This document shows, piece after piece, positions 28,853 to 37,570 of a stretch of DNA of 64,000 bases. Location: assembly GCF_003331055.1 (NCBI RefSeq), contig NZ_PUQD01000003.1:62001-126000 (forward strand). The letters are read 5' to 3'. A program made the position numbers and the translations under genes. Numbering within the stretch: the first letter of the stretch is position 1; the number at the start of each line of letters is the position of its first letter. The stretch comes from Pseudomonas sp. AFG_SD02_1510_Pfu_092 (GTDB lineage Bacteria; Pseudomonadota; Gammaproteobacteria; Pseudomonadales; Pseudomonadaceae). The notes below the pieces were generated by a model, which was not told the origin of the DNA, did not search any database, and saw nothing but the letters and a program-made list of their open reading frames with translations.

Positions 28853-29944
28853 TCACTCGGAGGGCACGTATTCTACAACTTCCAGATCGAATCCGGATAT
28901 CGCGTTGAACTTCATCGGCGAACTCATCAGGCGCATCTTGCGCACACCGAGGTCACGCAGGATCTGCGAACCGGCACCCACGGTGCTGTAGGTGGTCGGT
29001 GCCTTGACCGGCGCATCGCCGGCGCTTTCGCGAATGTGTGCCAGCAGCACATCGCCATCCAGCGGGTGGCCCAGCAGCAAGACCACGCCGCTACCGGCCT
29101 CGGCCACGGCGGCCATGGCCGCGCGCAGGCTCCAGCGGCCCGGTTGCTTGACCAGCAGCAGGTCACGCAGCGGGTCCATGTTGTGCACGCGCACCAGGGT
29201 CGGCTCTTCGGCGCAGATCTTGCCCAGGGTCAGGGCCATGTGCACGTCGCCTTCCACTGCGTCGCGGTAGGTGACCAGGTTGAACTCGCCCAGCTCGCTT
29301 TCCACCGGTTGCTCGGAGACCCGCTGTACGGTGCGCTCGTGGATCATGCGGTAGTGGATCAGGTCGGCGATGGTGCCGATCTTCAGGCCGTGCTCGGCAG
29401 CGAACACTTCCAGCTCGGCGCGGCGCGACATGGTGCCGTCGTCGTTCATCACTTCGCAGATCACGCCACTCGGCTCGAAACCGGCCATGCGCGCCAGGTC
29501 GCAGGCAGCCTCGGTGTGGCCGGCGCGGGCCAGGGTGCCGCCAGGCTGGGCCATCAGCGGGAAGATATGGCCCGGGCTGACGATGTCTTCGGCCTTGGCA
29601 TCCTTGGCGGCGGCCGCCTGCACGGTACGCGCGCGGTCAGCGGCCGAGATGCCGGTGGTGACACCTTCGGCGGCTTCGATCGACACGGTGAACTTGGTGC
29701 CGAAGCCCGAGCCGTTGCGCGGCGCCATCAGCGGCAGCTTCAGCGTTTCGCAACGCTCGCGGGTCATCGGCATGCAAATCAGGCCACGGGCGTGCTTGGC
29801 CATGAAGTTGATGTGCTCGGGCTGGCAGCACTCGGCTGCCATGATGATGTCGCCTTCGTTCTCGCGGTCTTCGTCATCCATGAGGATGACCATTTTGCCC
29901 TGGCGGATGTCTTCGACCAGTTCTTCGATGCTGTTGAGCGCCAC
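28853..29944 (-). CDS. ribBA: RibBX-type protein: DHBP synthase fused to a degenerate cyclohydrolase II domain
   Basis: The 363-residue protein has an intact RibB half (residues 1-200: ILMDDEDRENEGDIIMAAE, FTVSIEAAEGVTTGISAADR, RAGHTEAACDLARMAG). In the RibA-like half the zinc-site region reads VRVHNMDPLRDLLLV, where active enzymes have HSECLTGD...RCDCG, and GSGVVLLLGHPLDGD replaces RQEGRGIGL. The zinc cysteines and catalytic loop are therefore missing. This matches the RibBX variant known in proteobacteria. The GTG at 29944 follows an AAGGGGG site; a TTG six codons upstream is less likely. Confidence 0.92.
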   Translation of the reverse strand: MALNSIEELVEDIRQGKMVILMDDEDRENEGDIIMAAECCQPEHINFMAKHARGLICMPMTRERCETLKLPLMAPRNGSGFGTKFTVSIEAAEGVTTGISAADRARTVQAAAAKDAKAEDIVSPGHIFPLMAQPGGTLARAGHTEAACDLARMAGFEPSGVICEVMNDDGTMSRRAELEVFAAEHGLKIGTIADLIHYRMIHERTVQRVSEQPVESELGEFNLVTYRDAVEGDVHMALTLGKICAEEPTLVRVHNMDPLRDLLLVKQPGRWSLRAAMAAVAEAGSGVVLLLGHPLDGDVLLAHIRESAGDAPVKAPTTYSTVGAGSQILRDLGVRKMRLMSSPMKFNAISGFDLEVVEYVPSE

Positions 29945-29962
29945 GCGGCACCCCCTTCTCAA

Positions 29963-30628
29963 TCAGGATTTCAAGAAGCCGTTGGCGGCCAGGAAGCTTT
30001 CGGTAATGCCACTGCCCTTGCTCGGCTCGGCAGCCTTGTCACCCAGCAGCAGACGCTCCAGGTAACGGGCCAGCAGGTCGACCTCAAGGTTTACCCGACG
30101 CCCTGCACGGTAGTCGGCCATGATGGTTTCGGACAGGGTGTGCGGGACAATGGTCAGCTCGAACTCGGCGCCATTGACCTCGTTGACCGTCAGGCTGGTG
30201 CCGTCGACGGTGATCGAACCCTTGTGGGCAATGTACTTGGCCAGTTCCTTCGGTGCGCGTACGCGGAACTGGATGGCGCGGGCGTTATCGCTGCGCGAGA
30301 TGATTTCGCCGACCCCATCGACATGGCCGCTGACCAGGTGCCCGCCCAGGCGGGTGGTCGGGGTCAGGGCCTTCTCCAGGTTGACCTTGCTGCCGCTTTT
30401 GAGGTCGATGAAGGCAGTGCGCTTGAGGGTTTCGACGCTGACGTCGGCCCAGAAGCCGTCACCCGGCAGTTCGACGGCGGTCAGGCACACGCCGTTGACG
30501 GCGATGCTGTCGCCGAGCTTGACGTCACCCAGGTCGAGCTTGCCGGTTTCGACGTAGACGCGCACGTCGCCACCCTTGGGGGTCAGGCTGCGGATGGTGC
30601 CGATGGATTCGATGATGCCGGTGAACAT
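29963..30628 (-). CDS. ribE: Riboflavin synthase (alpha chain)
   Basis: The 221-residue protein has the two tandem lumazine-binding repeats of riboflavin synthase, each beginning MFTGIIESIG / VSGHVDGVGEI and containing SIAVNGVCLTAVEL / SITVDGTSLTVNEV. It dismutates two lumazine molecules to riboflavin. It lies between ribD and ribBX in the same direction. Confidence 0.96.
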   Translation of the reverse strand: MFTGIIESIGTIRSLTPKGGDVRVYVETGKLDLGDVKLGDSIAVNGVCLTAVELPGDGFWADVSVETLKRTAFIDLKSGSKVNLEKALTPTTRLGGHLVSGHVDGVGEIISRSDNARAIQFRVRAPKELAKYIAHKGSITVDGTSLTVNEVNGAEFELTIVPHTLSETIMADYRAGRRVNLEVDLLARYLERLLLGDKAAEPSKGSGITESFLAANGFLKS

Positions 30629-30670
30629 GGGGTCTTCCTCAAAAACGGTTTGCGCGGGGCAAGCCCGGCA

Positions 30671-31801
30671 TTATACGCCGGGCGCCAGCAGGGGGATGGC
30701 CGTGACCCGCCAGTCATCGCCCACTGCACGCATTTCGGTAATTTTCAGCCGCGGCGCCTCGCTCATCTTCGTCAGCGGCCAGTCCAGCAGCGGGCGGGCC
30801 TGGGAGCCAAGGAACGTGCCGGCGACGAACAATTGGTACTCGTCGATCAGGCCCTGCCGGGCGAACGCGCCGACAAGACCGGCACCGGCTTCCAGCAGGA
30901 TTTCGTTGACGCCGCGCGCGGCCAGCACCTGCAGCAGCGCCGGCAGGTCGACCTGGCCATTGTCGCCCGGCAGGCTGAGCAGTTCGTGGCCGGCAGCGGC
31001 ATAGCGCGGGTCATCTGCGACAGCGGTCACCACCAGGGCCGGGCCGGCGCGGAAGAATGGCGCGTCCAGTGGCAGGCGCAGGCGGCCATCGACCAGCACG
31101 CGCAGCGGTGTACGGCTGACGGCCAGCGTCGTGGTCTCGGCGTCCAGGCCAAGCTCGCCGGCGCGCACGGTCATCCGCGCGTTGTCGGCCAGCACGCTGG
31201 CGGCGCTGGTCAGCACCACGCTGGAACGGGCGCGCAGGCGCTGCACGGCGGAACGCGCAGCCGCGCCGGTGATCCACTGGCTTTCGCCACTGGCCATGGC
31301 GGTGCGGCCGTCCAGGCTCATGGCCAGCTTGGCGCGGACAAACGGCAGGCCGTGCTCCATGCGCTTGAGAAAGCCCGGGTTGAGGGCTCGGGCCTCGGCC
31401 TCGAGCACGCCGCTGGTCACTTCGATACCGGCCTCGGCCAGGCGCCGCAGGCCCTGCCCCGCCACCTGCGGGTTGGGGTCCTGCATGGCCGCGACCACGC
31501 GCGCCACACCAGCCTTGACCAGCGCTTCGGCGCACGGCGGCGTGCGCCCATGGTGGCTGCATGGCTCCAGGGTGACGTAGGCGCAAGCGCCGCGGGCGCG
31601 TTCACCGGCCTGGCGCAGGGCATGCACTTCGGCATGCGGCTCGCCGGCGCGCACGTGCCAGCCCTCGCCGACCACCTCGCCATCGCGCACGATCACGCAG
31701 CCTACGCGCGGGTTCGGGTGAGTGCTGTACACGCCCTTGCGCGCCAGCTCCAGCGCGCGGGCCATGTAGTGGGCGTCGAGGATGGCCGTCTGGCTGGGCA
31801 T
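30671..31801 (-). CDS. ribD: Bifunctional pyrimidine deaminase/reductase
   Basis: RibD of 376 residues: an N-terminal zinc deaminase domain with PHAEVHAL and PCSHHGRTPPC, then a reductase domain (SLDGRTAMASGESQWITG, VNEILLEAGAGLVGAF). It carries out the second and third steps of riboflavin synthesis. The ATG at 31801 is chosen; a GTG at 31807 overlapping the nrdR stop would add two residues and is equally possible. Translation is coupled to nrdR. Confidence 0.95.
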   Translation of the reverse strand: MPSQTAILDAHYMARALELARKGVYSTHPNPRVGCVIVRDGEVVGEGWHVRAGEPHAEVHALRQAGERARGACAYVTLEPCSHHGRTPPCAEALVKAGVARVVAAMQDPNPQVAGQGLRRLAEAGIEVTSGVLEAEARALNPGFLKRMEHGLPFVRAKLAMSLDGRTAMASGESQWITGAAARSAVQRLRARSSVVLTSAASVLADNARMTVRAGELGLDAETTTLAVSRTPLRVLVDGRLRLPLDAPFFRAGPALVVTAVADDPRYAAAGHELLSLPGDNGQVDLPALLQVLAARGVNEILLEAGAGLVGAFARQGLIDEYQLFVAGTFLGSQARPLLDWPLTKMSEAPRLKITEMRAVGDDWRVTAIPLLAPGV

Positions 31802-31803
31802 GC

Positions 31804-32268
31804 TCACTCTTTGGCCGGCTCGCGGGCCAGGCGGTCGATTTCTTCGCGGAATTCGTCGAGGTCCTGGAAGCGCCGGTAGACCGAGGCGAAACGGATGTAG
31901 GCCACTTCGTCGAGCTTGCGCAGCTCGGCCATGACCATTTCACCCACTACCAGCGATTTGACTTCGCGCTCGCCGGTGGCCCGCAGACGGCTCTTGATAT
32001 GCGCCAGCGCCGCTTCCAGGCGCTCGACGCTGACCGGGCGCTTTTCCAGTGCCCGCTGCATGCCCGCGCGCAGTTTTTCTTCGTCGAAGGGCTGGCGCGT
32101 GCCGTCCTGCTTGATCAGCCGCGGCAGTACCAGTTCGGCGGTTTCGAAGGTGGTGAAGCGCTCGCCGCAGGCAACGCATTCACGGCGACGGCGCACTTGC
32201 TCGCCCTCGGCGACGAGGCGCGAGTCGATGACCTTGGTGTCGTTGGCACCGCAAAAGGGACAGTGCAT
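31804..32268 (-). CDS. nrdR: Ribonucleotide reductase repressor NrdR
   Basis: NrdR of 154 residues: a zinc ribbon at the N-terminus (Cys3, Cys6, Cys31 and Cys34 in CPFCGA and CVACGE) and an ATP-cone domain that senses dATP/ATP. It represses nrd operons. The ATG at 32268 gives the exact family N-terminus [10 protein letters not shown]; the frame upstream is untranslated leader. Confidence 0.97.
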   Translation of the reverse strand: MHCPFCGANDTKVIDSRLVAEGEQVRRRRECVACGERFTTFETAELVLPRLIKQDGTRQPFDEEKLRAGMQRALEKRPVSVERLEAALAHIKSRLRATGEREVKSLVVGEMVMAELRKLDEVAYIRFASVYRRFQDLDEFREEIDRLAREPAKE

Positions 32269-32374
32269 GGTGGCAGGCAACAAAAAAAGGGAGGGCCATG
32301 GTAGCGCATCCCACTGGCAAGACAAGCCAAAGGGGTTAACATCCATGGGAAATCTGCCCGTGAAGGACTACCCC

Positions 32375-32827
32375 ATGCACTACCGAGCGCTCGTCGTGCT
32401 GTGCTGCGCCGCCCTGCTCGCTGCCTGTGGCAGCGACCGGCCGAAGCCCGACACCCCTCCGGCCCCCAGCCCGGCCCGCGCGGCCAAACCGGCCGAAGTA
32501 CTGGGCCCGCTGCCGGCCTACCAGCGCGAACTGAGCGGCACCTTGCAAGGTATCCCGGCCGGCGCCGAGGTGGAGCTGGCGCTGCTGGTCATCGATGAAC
32601 GCGACCGCCCGCAACGCCTGCTGGCCAGCAGCAACCTGACCGGCACCGGTCAGGCCTTGCCCTACCAGTTGCGCTTCAACCCCGAAGCCTTCCCGGCCGG
32701 CGCGCGCGTCGAGCTGCGTGGCCGCGCCAGCAGCTCCGGCCAGCTGATCATGCACCTGCCGCCGGTGCGCATTACCCAGGCGCAAACCCAGGCCACCGGC
32801 CCGCTGCGTTTCGAGAAGGCGCCGTAA
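32375..32827 (+). CDS. YbaY-family lipoprotein
   Basis: The 150-residue protein starts at an ATG with a GAAGGA site 8 bases upstream; an in-frame ATG at 32345 is an alternative. A lipoprotein signal ends in LLAAC (lipidation at Cys19), followed by a proline-rich linker and a YbaY-type beta domain (LSGTLQGIPAGAEVELALLVIDERDR...LPYQLRFNPEAFPAGARVELRGRAS). The function of the family is unknown. The next gene starts at the base after its stop. Confidence 0.82.
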   Translation: MHYRALVVLCCAALLAACGSDRPKPDTPPAPSPARAAKPAEVLGPLPAYQRELSGTLQGIPAGAEVELALLVIDERDRPQRLLASSNLTGTGQALPYQLRFNPEAFPAGARVELRGRASSSGQLIMHLPPVRITQAQTQATGPLRFEKAP

Positions 32828-33499
32828 GTGGCGGCGCAGGCTCTGCATCAGACCTTGCAACAGGCCCTTTGCGGCCTGATCGGCGAAGCGCGGCTGATCG
32901 TCAGCGAACTGCCCGGCTGCGAGCTGAAATTGTGGCTGATCGACGAGCAGAACATGGACCGCGCCTTCAGCAGCGAAGAAACCCGGCGCATTCTTGAAGA
33001 GCCGCCCTACTGGAGCTTCTGCTGGGCCAGCGGCCTGGCCATGGCCCGGTACCTGGCCGAGCGCCCGGAGTGGGTGGCGGGCAAGCGGGTGCTGGATTTT
33101 GGCGCCGGCTCCGGCATCGCCGGCATTGCCGCTGCGCGGGCCGGGGCCCTGGAAGTGGTCGCCTGCGACCTCGACCCGCTGGCGCTCGACGCCTGCCGCG
33201 CCAATGCCGCGCTGAACGGGGTCGAGCTGGGTTACAGCAGCGATTTCTTCGCCGAACAGGACCGCTTCGATCTGATTCTGGTGGCCGATGTGCTGTACGA
33301 CCGCGCCAACCTGCCATTGCTGGATGCTTTTCTCGGGCGCGGTCGCCAGGCACTGGTAGCCGATTCGCGGGTACGTGACTTCAGCCATCCGCTGTACCAG
33401 CCACTGGGCGTGCTCGACGCCCTGACCCTGCCTGATCTGGCCGAGCCACACGAATTCCGCCGGGTCAGCCTGTACCACGCCAGCCGCGACACTTTATAG
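32828..33499 (+). CDS. Class I SAM-dependent methyltransferase (COG3897-like)
   Basis: The 223-residue protein starts with GTG directly after the lipoprotein stop. It has the SAM site VLDFGAGSGIAGIAAARAG, the acidic CDLDPLALDACRANAALNG strand, and the post-motif FDLILVADVLYDR, closest to the ETFB/protein-lysine methyltransferase-like or predicted nicotinamide methylase group. The substrate is unknown. Confidence 0.82.
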   Translation: MAAQALHQTLQQALCGLIGEARLIVSELPGCELKLWLIDEQNMDRAFSSEETRRILEEPPYWSFCWASGLAMARYLAERPEWVAGKRVLDFGAGSGIAGIAAARAGALEVVACDLDPLALDACRANAALNGVELGYSSDFFAEQDRFDLILVADVLYDRANLPLLDAFLGRGRQALVADSRVRDFSHPLYQPLGVLDALTLPDLAEPHEFRRVSLYHASRDTL

Positions 33500-33530
33500 T
33501 GGTGCCATTCACGAGTTTGCGAGAGTCGCG

Positions 33531-34403
33531 ATGAGCCAGGACACGCCTTACATTTTCGACGCCACCGATGCCACCTTCCAGCAGCTGGTGATCGAGAACT
33601 CCTTCCACAAACCGGTGCTGGTAGATTTCTGGGCCGAGTGGTGCGCGCCGTGCAAGGCGCTGATGCCGCTGCTGGCGAAGATCGCCGAGGGTTACCAGGG
33701 CGAATTGCTGCTGGCCAAGATCAACTGCGATGTGGAACAGCAAGTGGTCGCCCAGTTCGGCATCCGTAGCCTGCCGACCGTGGTGCTGTTCAAGGACGGC
33801 CAGCCGGTCGATGGCTTTGCCGGTGCGCAACCGGAGTCGGCGATCCGCGCCATGCTCGAGCCGCACGTGCAGCTACCGGCAGCCCCCACCGCTTCGCCGC
33901 TGGAACAGGCCAAGGCGCTGTTTGCCGAAAGCCGTTTTGCCGAGGCAGAAGCGCTGTTGCAGGCGCTGCTGGGTGAGGACAACAGCAATGCCGAGGCGTT
34001 GATCCTGTACGCCCGCTGCCTGGCCGAACGCGGTGAGCTGGGTGAGGCCCAGGTGGTGCTGGACGCGGTCAAGACTGACGAACACAAAGCTGCACTGGCC
34101 GGCGCCAAGGCCCAGCTGACCTTCTTGCGCCAGGCCGCCAGCCTGCCGGAAGTGGCCGACCTGAAAAGCCGCCTGGCGCAGAACCCGCAGGATGACGAGG
34201 CGGCTTACCAGTTGAGCATCCAGCAGCTGGCACGCCAGCAGTACGAAGCGGCGCTGGAAGGGTTGCTGAAGCTGTTCCAGCGTAACCGTGCCTATGAGAA
34301 CGGGCTGCCGCAGAAGGCAATGCTGCAGGTGTTCGAGCTGCTGGGTGGTGATCACCCGCTGGTTGGGGTTTATCGTCGCAAGCTGTCGGCGGCGATGTTC
34401 TGA
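33531..34403 (+). CDS. cnoX: Thioredoxin-TPR chaperedoxin CnoX (YbbN)
   Basis: The 290-residue protein joins a thioredoxin domain (residues 1-110, FWAEWCAPCKALMPLLAKIA) to a helical TPR domain (LEQAKALFAESRFAEAEALLQALLGEDN... AAYQLSIQQLARQQYEAALEGLLKLFQ). The family protects substrates from oxidation-linked aggregation and passes them to GroEL/DnaK. Here the full CAPC motif is kept, whereas the E. coli protein has SQHC, so it may retain thiol reductase activity. Confidence 0.9.
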   Translation: MSQDTPYIFDATDATFQQLVIENSFHKPVLVDFWAEWCAPCKALMPLLAKIAEGYQGELLLAKINCDVEQQVVAQFGIRSLPTVVLFKDGQPVDGFAGAQPESAIRAMLEPHVQLPAAPTASPLEQAKALFAESRFAEAEALLQALLGEDNSNAEALILYARCLAERGELGEAQVVLDAVKTDEHKAALAGAKAQLTFLRQAASLPEVADLKSRLAQNPQDDEAAYQLSIQQLARQQYEAALEGLLKLFQRNRAYENGLPQKAMLQVFELLGGDHPLVGVYRRKLSAAMF

Positions 34404-34432
34404 CCTGAGGCTCATTGCGAGGGCTTCGCCCT

Positions 34433-34520
34433 CGTTCGCGGGTAAACCCGCTCCCACAGGTACCGCACAGGTCCCAAGTGCTGTGAAATCCTGTGGGAGC
34501 GGGTTTACCCGCGAATAGGC
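34433..34520. repeat. REP pair (inverted)
   Basis: Arms at 34434-34460 and 34491-34519 lie between the convergent cnoX gene and the small gene at 34540. Confidence 0.88.
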
Positions 34521-34539
34521 CATCACAGGCAATACAGGT

Positions 34540-34881
34540 TTATCCCACCCAGTGATAAACCGGCGCATCCGCGCCACTTTCCACCTTCACTTCACTGCTG
34601 TGCCGCAAGCGCACCAGCAGCCGCTTGCCCGCCGCCGTACTCCCCGCCAGTGCTTCCAGCCGATCGAGCAGCTCCGGCCCGCTGATCTGCCCTGCCAGGC
34701 GCAACACCTCACGCGCCGCAGTCCACTGGCTGTCATCCTGGCGCTGCCCCGCCACTGCCGGCGCAGCGGCCTGCGCCACCACCGGCACCTCGATCTGTCG
34801 CCCCAGCTGCGCCCACTCTTCAGGCTCCAGTTCGATGGTCAGGTCCACCGGCCAGTCGCCAATCTGCCCACGAATTCTCAC
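34540..34881 (-). CDS. Hypothetical protein, 113 residues
   Basis: The GTG at 34881 has an AAGGAA site 7 bases upstream; an ATG at 34944 is less likely because it would overlap the Zur-box leader. The protein is soluble and begins VRIRGQIGDWPVDLTIELEPEEWAQLG; the second half (residues 50-113) is helical, with ISGPELLDRLEALAG and a basic LLVRLRHS segment. I do not recognise a family. It diverges from the zinc operon. Confidence 0.6.
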   Translation of the reverse strand: MRIRGQIGDWPVDLTIELEPEEWAQLGRQIEVPVVAQAAAPAVAGQRQDDSQWTAAREVLRLAGQISGPELLDRLEALAGSTAAGKRLLVRLRHSSEVKVESGADAPVYHWVG

Positions 34882-34965
34882 GATGCGTTCCTTGAAGCCA
34901 GGTCGATGCAGCCATGCTACCGCAAGATGAAACCTGCGCCACACAGGCTGGCGGCACGCCGAAAA

Positions 34966-34983
34966 GTTGTTATAACATAACCC
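34966..34983 (+). promoter_or_regulatory. Zur box
   Basis: GTTGTTATAACATAACCC contains the dyad GTTATAACATAAC, matching the gammaproteobacterial Zur consensus GTTATANNATAAC apart from the centre. It lies 30 bases before the DUF2796 gene, in the promoter region, so zinc-bound Zur should repress the operon. Confidence 0.8.
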
Positions 34984-35012
34984 GATCTTTCAGCCCCGCC
35001 CCGGAGTCGTCC

Positions 35013-35585
35013 ATGCGTCGTCTGCTGCTCGCCCTGCCCTTCGCCTTGCTGCCACTGGCCGTGGCCTATGCCCACGACGATGATCATGACCACGCCCACG
35101 GCACCCTTGGCGCCCACGAGCACGGCGTGGCCAAGCTCAATGCCGTGCTCGATGGCAACACCCTGGAACTGGAACTGGATAGTCCGGCGATGAACCTGGT
35201 CGGCTTCGAGCACGCCGCCAGCAGCGATGCCGACAAGGCCAAGGTCGCGGCGGTGCGCCAGCAGCTCGAGCAACCGCTGAAGCTGTTCGGCCTGCCGGCT
35301 GCCGCCGATTGCAAGGAAGACCAGCAGGAACTGGAAAGCCCGCTGTTCGGTAACGCCCCGAAAGCCGACGACGATGGCGACGAACATGAACACGACCACC
35401 CGCACAGCGACATCGGCGCCCATTACCAGCTGACCTGTGCCAACCCCGACAAACTGGCACAGGTGGACCTCGCACCGCTGTTCAAGGCCTTCCCGGCCAC
35501 GCAGAAAATCAATGTGCAACTGATCGGCCCGAATGGCCAGAAAGGTGTGGAAACCACGCCGGCCAAGGCAACGGTCGCGTTCTGA
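35013..35585 (+). CDS. DUF2796 zinc-binding periplasmic protein (ZrgA-like)
   Basis: The 190-residue protein has a signal peptide ending VAYA and two His/Asp-rich stretches: HDDDHDHAHGTLGAHEHG just after cleavage and DDDGDEHEHDHPHSDIGAH near residue 125. The core matches DUF2796, for which ZrgA of Vibrio is a zinc-uptake component. With the Zur box and the ABC genes it forms the operon known as PA4063-PA4066 in P. aeruginosa. The start at 35013 follows CCGGAG. Confidence 0.88.
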   Translation: MRRLLLALPFALLPLAVAYAHDDDHDHAHGTLGAHEHGVAKLNAVLDGNTLELELDSPAMNLVGFEHAASSDADKAKVAAVRQQLEQPLKLFGLPAAADCKEDQQELESPLFGNAPKADDDGDEHEHDHPHSDIGAHYQLTCANPDKLAQVDLAPLFKAFPATQKINVQLIGPNGQKGVETTPAKATVAF

Positions 35586-36296
35586 ATGCGCCAGCCGTTG
35601 ATCGAACTGCATGACCTGGTGTTCGCCTGGCCGGGCCAGCCCGCACTGCTGGATATCCCCGCATTCCGCCTGGAGGCCGGCGAGGCCCTGTTTCTCAAGG
35701 GCCCCAGCGGCAGTGGCAAGACCACCCTGCTGGGCTTGCTCGGTGGCGTGAACGTGCCGGGCCAGGGCCGCATCCAGCTGCTCGGCCAGGACCTTGGCAG
35801 CCTGGGCCAGGGCGCCCGTGATCGTTTCCGGGTCGACCACACCGGCTACATCTTCCAGCAGTTCAACCTGCTGCCATTCCTTTCGGTACGTGAAAACGTC
35901 GAGCTGCCCTGCCGCTTCTCGCACAGCCGGGCCGAACGTGCCAGGCAGCGCCACGGCAGTGTCGACCAGGCCGCAAGCGAACTGCTTGCGCATCTGGGCC
36001 TGGGCGACACAGCGCTGCTGGCGCGCCGCGCCGACAGCCTGTCGATTGGCCAGCAACAACGGGTGGCAGCGGCCCGCGCACTGATCGGCCAGCCCGAGCT
36101 GATAATTGCCGACGAGCCGACCTCGGCACTGGATGCCGACACCCGCGAAGCGTTCATCCGCCTGCTGTTCGACGAGTGCCGCGCCGCCGGTGCCAGCCTG
36201 CTGTTCGTCAGCCACGACCAGAGCCTGGCGCCACTGTTCGACCGCCACCTGTCGCTGGCCGAACTCAACCGCGCCGCCAAGCCCCGGGAGGCCTGA
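35586..36296 (+). CDS. ABC transporter ATPase of the Zur-controlled operon
   Basis: The 236-residue protein is an ABC ATPase of the LolD/MacB type: Walker A GPSGSGKTT (residues 38-46), Q-loop YIFQQFNLLPFLSVRENVELP, a signature that reads LSIGQQQRVAAARA instead of LSGGQ, and Walker B LIIADEPTSALDAD. It starts at the base after the DUF2796 stop and overlaps the permease start by one base. Confidence 0.92.
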   Translation: MRQPLIELHDLVFAWPGQPALLDIPAFRLEAGEALFLKGPSGSGKTTLLGLLGGVNVPGQGRIQLLGQDLGSLGQGARDRFRVDHTGYIFQQFNLLPFLSVRENVELPCRFSHSRAERARQRHGSVDQAASELLAHLGLGDTALLARRADSLSIGQQQRVAAARALIGQPELIIADEPTSALDADTREAFIRLLFDECRAAGASLLFVSHDQSLAPLFDRHLSLAELNRAAKPREA

Positions 36297-37561
36297 TGTA
36301 CCTGCTCCGTCTTGCCCTGGCCAGCCTGGCCAACCGCCGTTTCAGCGCCTTTCTCACGGCCTTTGCCATCGCCCTGTCGGTGTGCCTGCTGCTGGCTGTC
36401 GAACGCGTACGCACCGAAGCACGCGCCAGCTTCGCCAGCACCATCAGCGGCACCGACCTGATCGTCGGCGCTCGCTCCGGCTCGGTCAACCTGCTGCTGT
36501 ATTCGGTGTTTCGCATCGGCAACGCCACCAACAACATCCGTTGGGACAGCTACCAGCACTACGCCAGCGACCCACGGGTGAAATGGGCCATCCCCATCTC
36601 GCTGGGCGACTCGCACCGTGGCTATCGGGTGATGGGCACGACTGACGCGTACTTCAGCCATTACCAGTACGGTCGCCGCCAGCACCTGGAACTGAGCCAG
36701 GGCCGCGCCTTTGCCGATGACCCGTTCGAGGTGGTACTCGGCGCCGAAGTGGCCGAGGCACTGCATTACCAGCTGGGCGACAGGCTGGTGCTGGCCCACG
36801 GGGTCGCTGCGGTCAGCCTGGTCAAGCACGACGACAAGCCGTTCACCGTGGTCGGTGTGCTCAAGCGCACCGGCACGTCTGTCGACCGCACCTTGCATAT
36901 CGGGCTGGGCGGCATGGAGGCCATCCACATCGACTGGCACAACGGCGTGCCGGCCCGTGGCGCCGGGCGTATCAGCGCCGAGCAGGCACGCGCGATGGAC
37001 CTGCAACCTGCCGCCATCACCGCGTTCATGCTTGGCCTGAACAACAAGATCGCCACCTTCAGCCTGCAGCGGGAAATCAACGAATACCGCAGCGAGCCGT
37101 TGCTGGCGATCTTGCCCGGGGTGGCCTTGCAGGAGCTGTGGAGCCTGATGGGCACTGCGGAACAGGCGTTGTTCGTGGTATCGCTGTTCGTGGTCCTGAC
37201 CGGGTTGATCGGCATGCTCACGGCGATTCTGACCAGCCTCAACGAACGTCGGCGGGAGATGGCGATACTGCGCTCGGTCGGCGCCAGGCCTTGGCATATC
37301 GCCGGGCTGCTGGTGCTGGAGGCACTGTCGCTGGCGCTGGTCGGCATCGTCGCCGGGCTTGGCTTGCTGTATGCGGGCATAGGGGTGGCGCAGGGGTATG
37401 TGCAAGCCAATTATGGTTTGTATTTGCCTCTGGCCTTGCCGAGCGCTCATGAATGGACGTTGCTGGCTATCATCCTGGGAGCTGCGCTGCTGATGGGCAG
37501 CGTGCCGGCCTGGCGGGCCTACCGGCAGTCGCTGGCCGATGGCTTGTCCATTCACCTTTGA
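36296..37561 (+). CDS. FtsX-type ABC permease of the Zur-controlled operon
   Basis: The 421-residue protein has an N-terminal helix (RFSAFLTAFAIALSVCLLLAVERV), a periplasmic domain of about 230 residues, and three C-terminal helices with the motif LTSLNERRREMAILRSVGARPWHIAGLLVLEA. The ATG overlaps the ATPase stop (TGATG). The architecture is mechanotransmission rather than import, so its part in zinc homeostasis is probably handling of a periplasmic or lipid-linked component. Confidence 0.9.
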   Translation: MYLLRLALASLANRRFSAFLTAFAIALSVCLLLAVERVRTEARASFASTISGTDLIVGARSGSVNLLLYSVFRIGNATNNIRWDSYQHYASDPRVKWAIPISLGDSHRGYRVMGTTDAYFSHYQYGRRQHLELSQGRAFADDPFEVVLGAEVAEALHYQLGDRLVLAHGVAAVSLVKHDDKPFTVVGVLKRTGTSVDRTLHIGLGGMEAIHIDWHNGVPARGAGRISAEQARAMDLQPAAITAFMLGLNNKIATFSLQREINEYRSEPLLAILPGVALQELWSLMGTAEQALFVVSLFVVLTGLIGMLTAILTSLNERRREMAILRSVGARPWHIAGLLVLEALSLALVGIVAGLGLLYAGIGVAQGYVQANYGLYLPLALPSAHEWTLLAIILGAALLMGSVPAWRAYRQSLADGLSIHL

Positions 37562-37570
37562 GGGCGTGCA

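Noticed and set aside
28721-31879. Open frame of about 1050 codons on the + strand
   Set aside because: It is antisense to ribH, ribBX, ribE and ribD, all of which are recognisable enzymes. The frame is open only because of high-GC codon bias.
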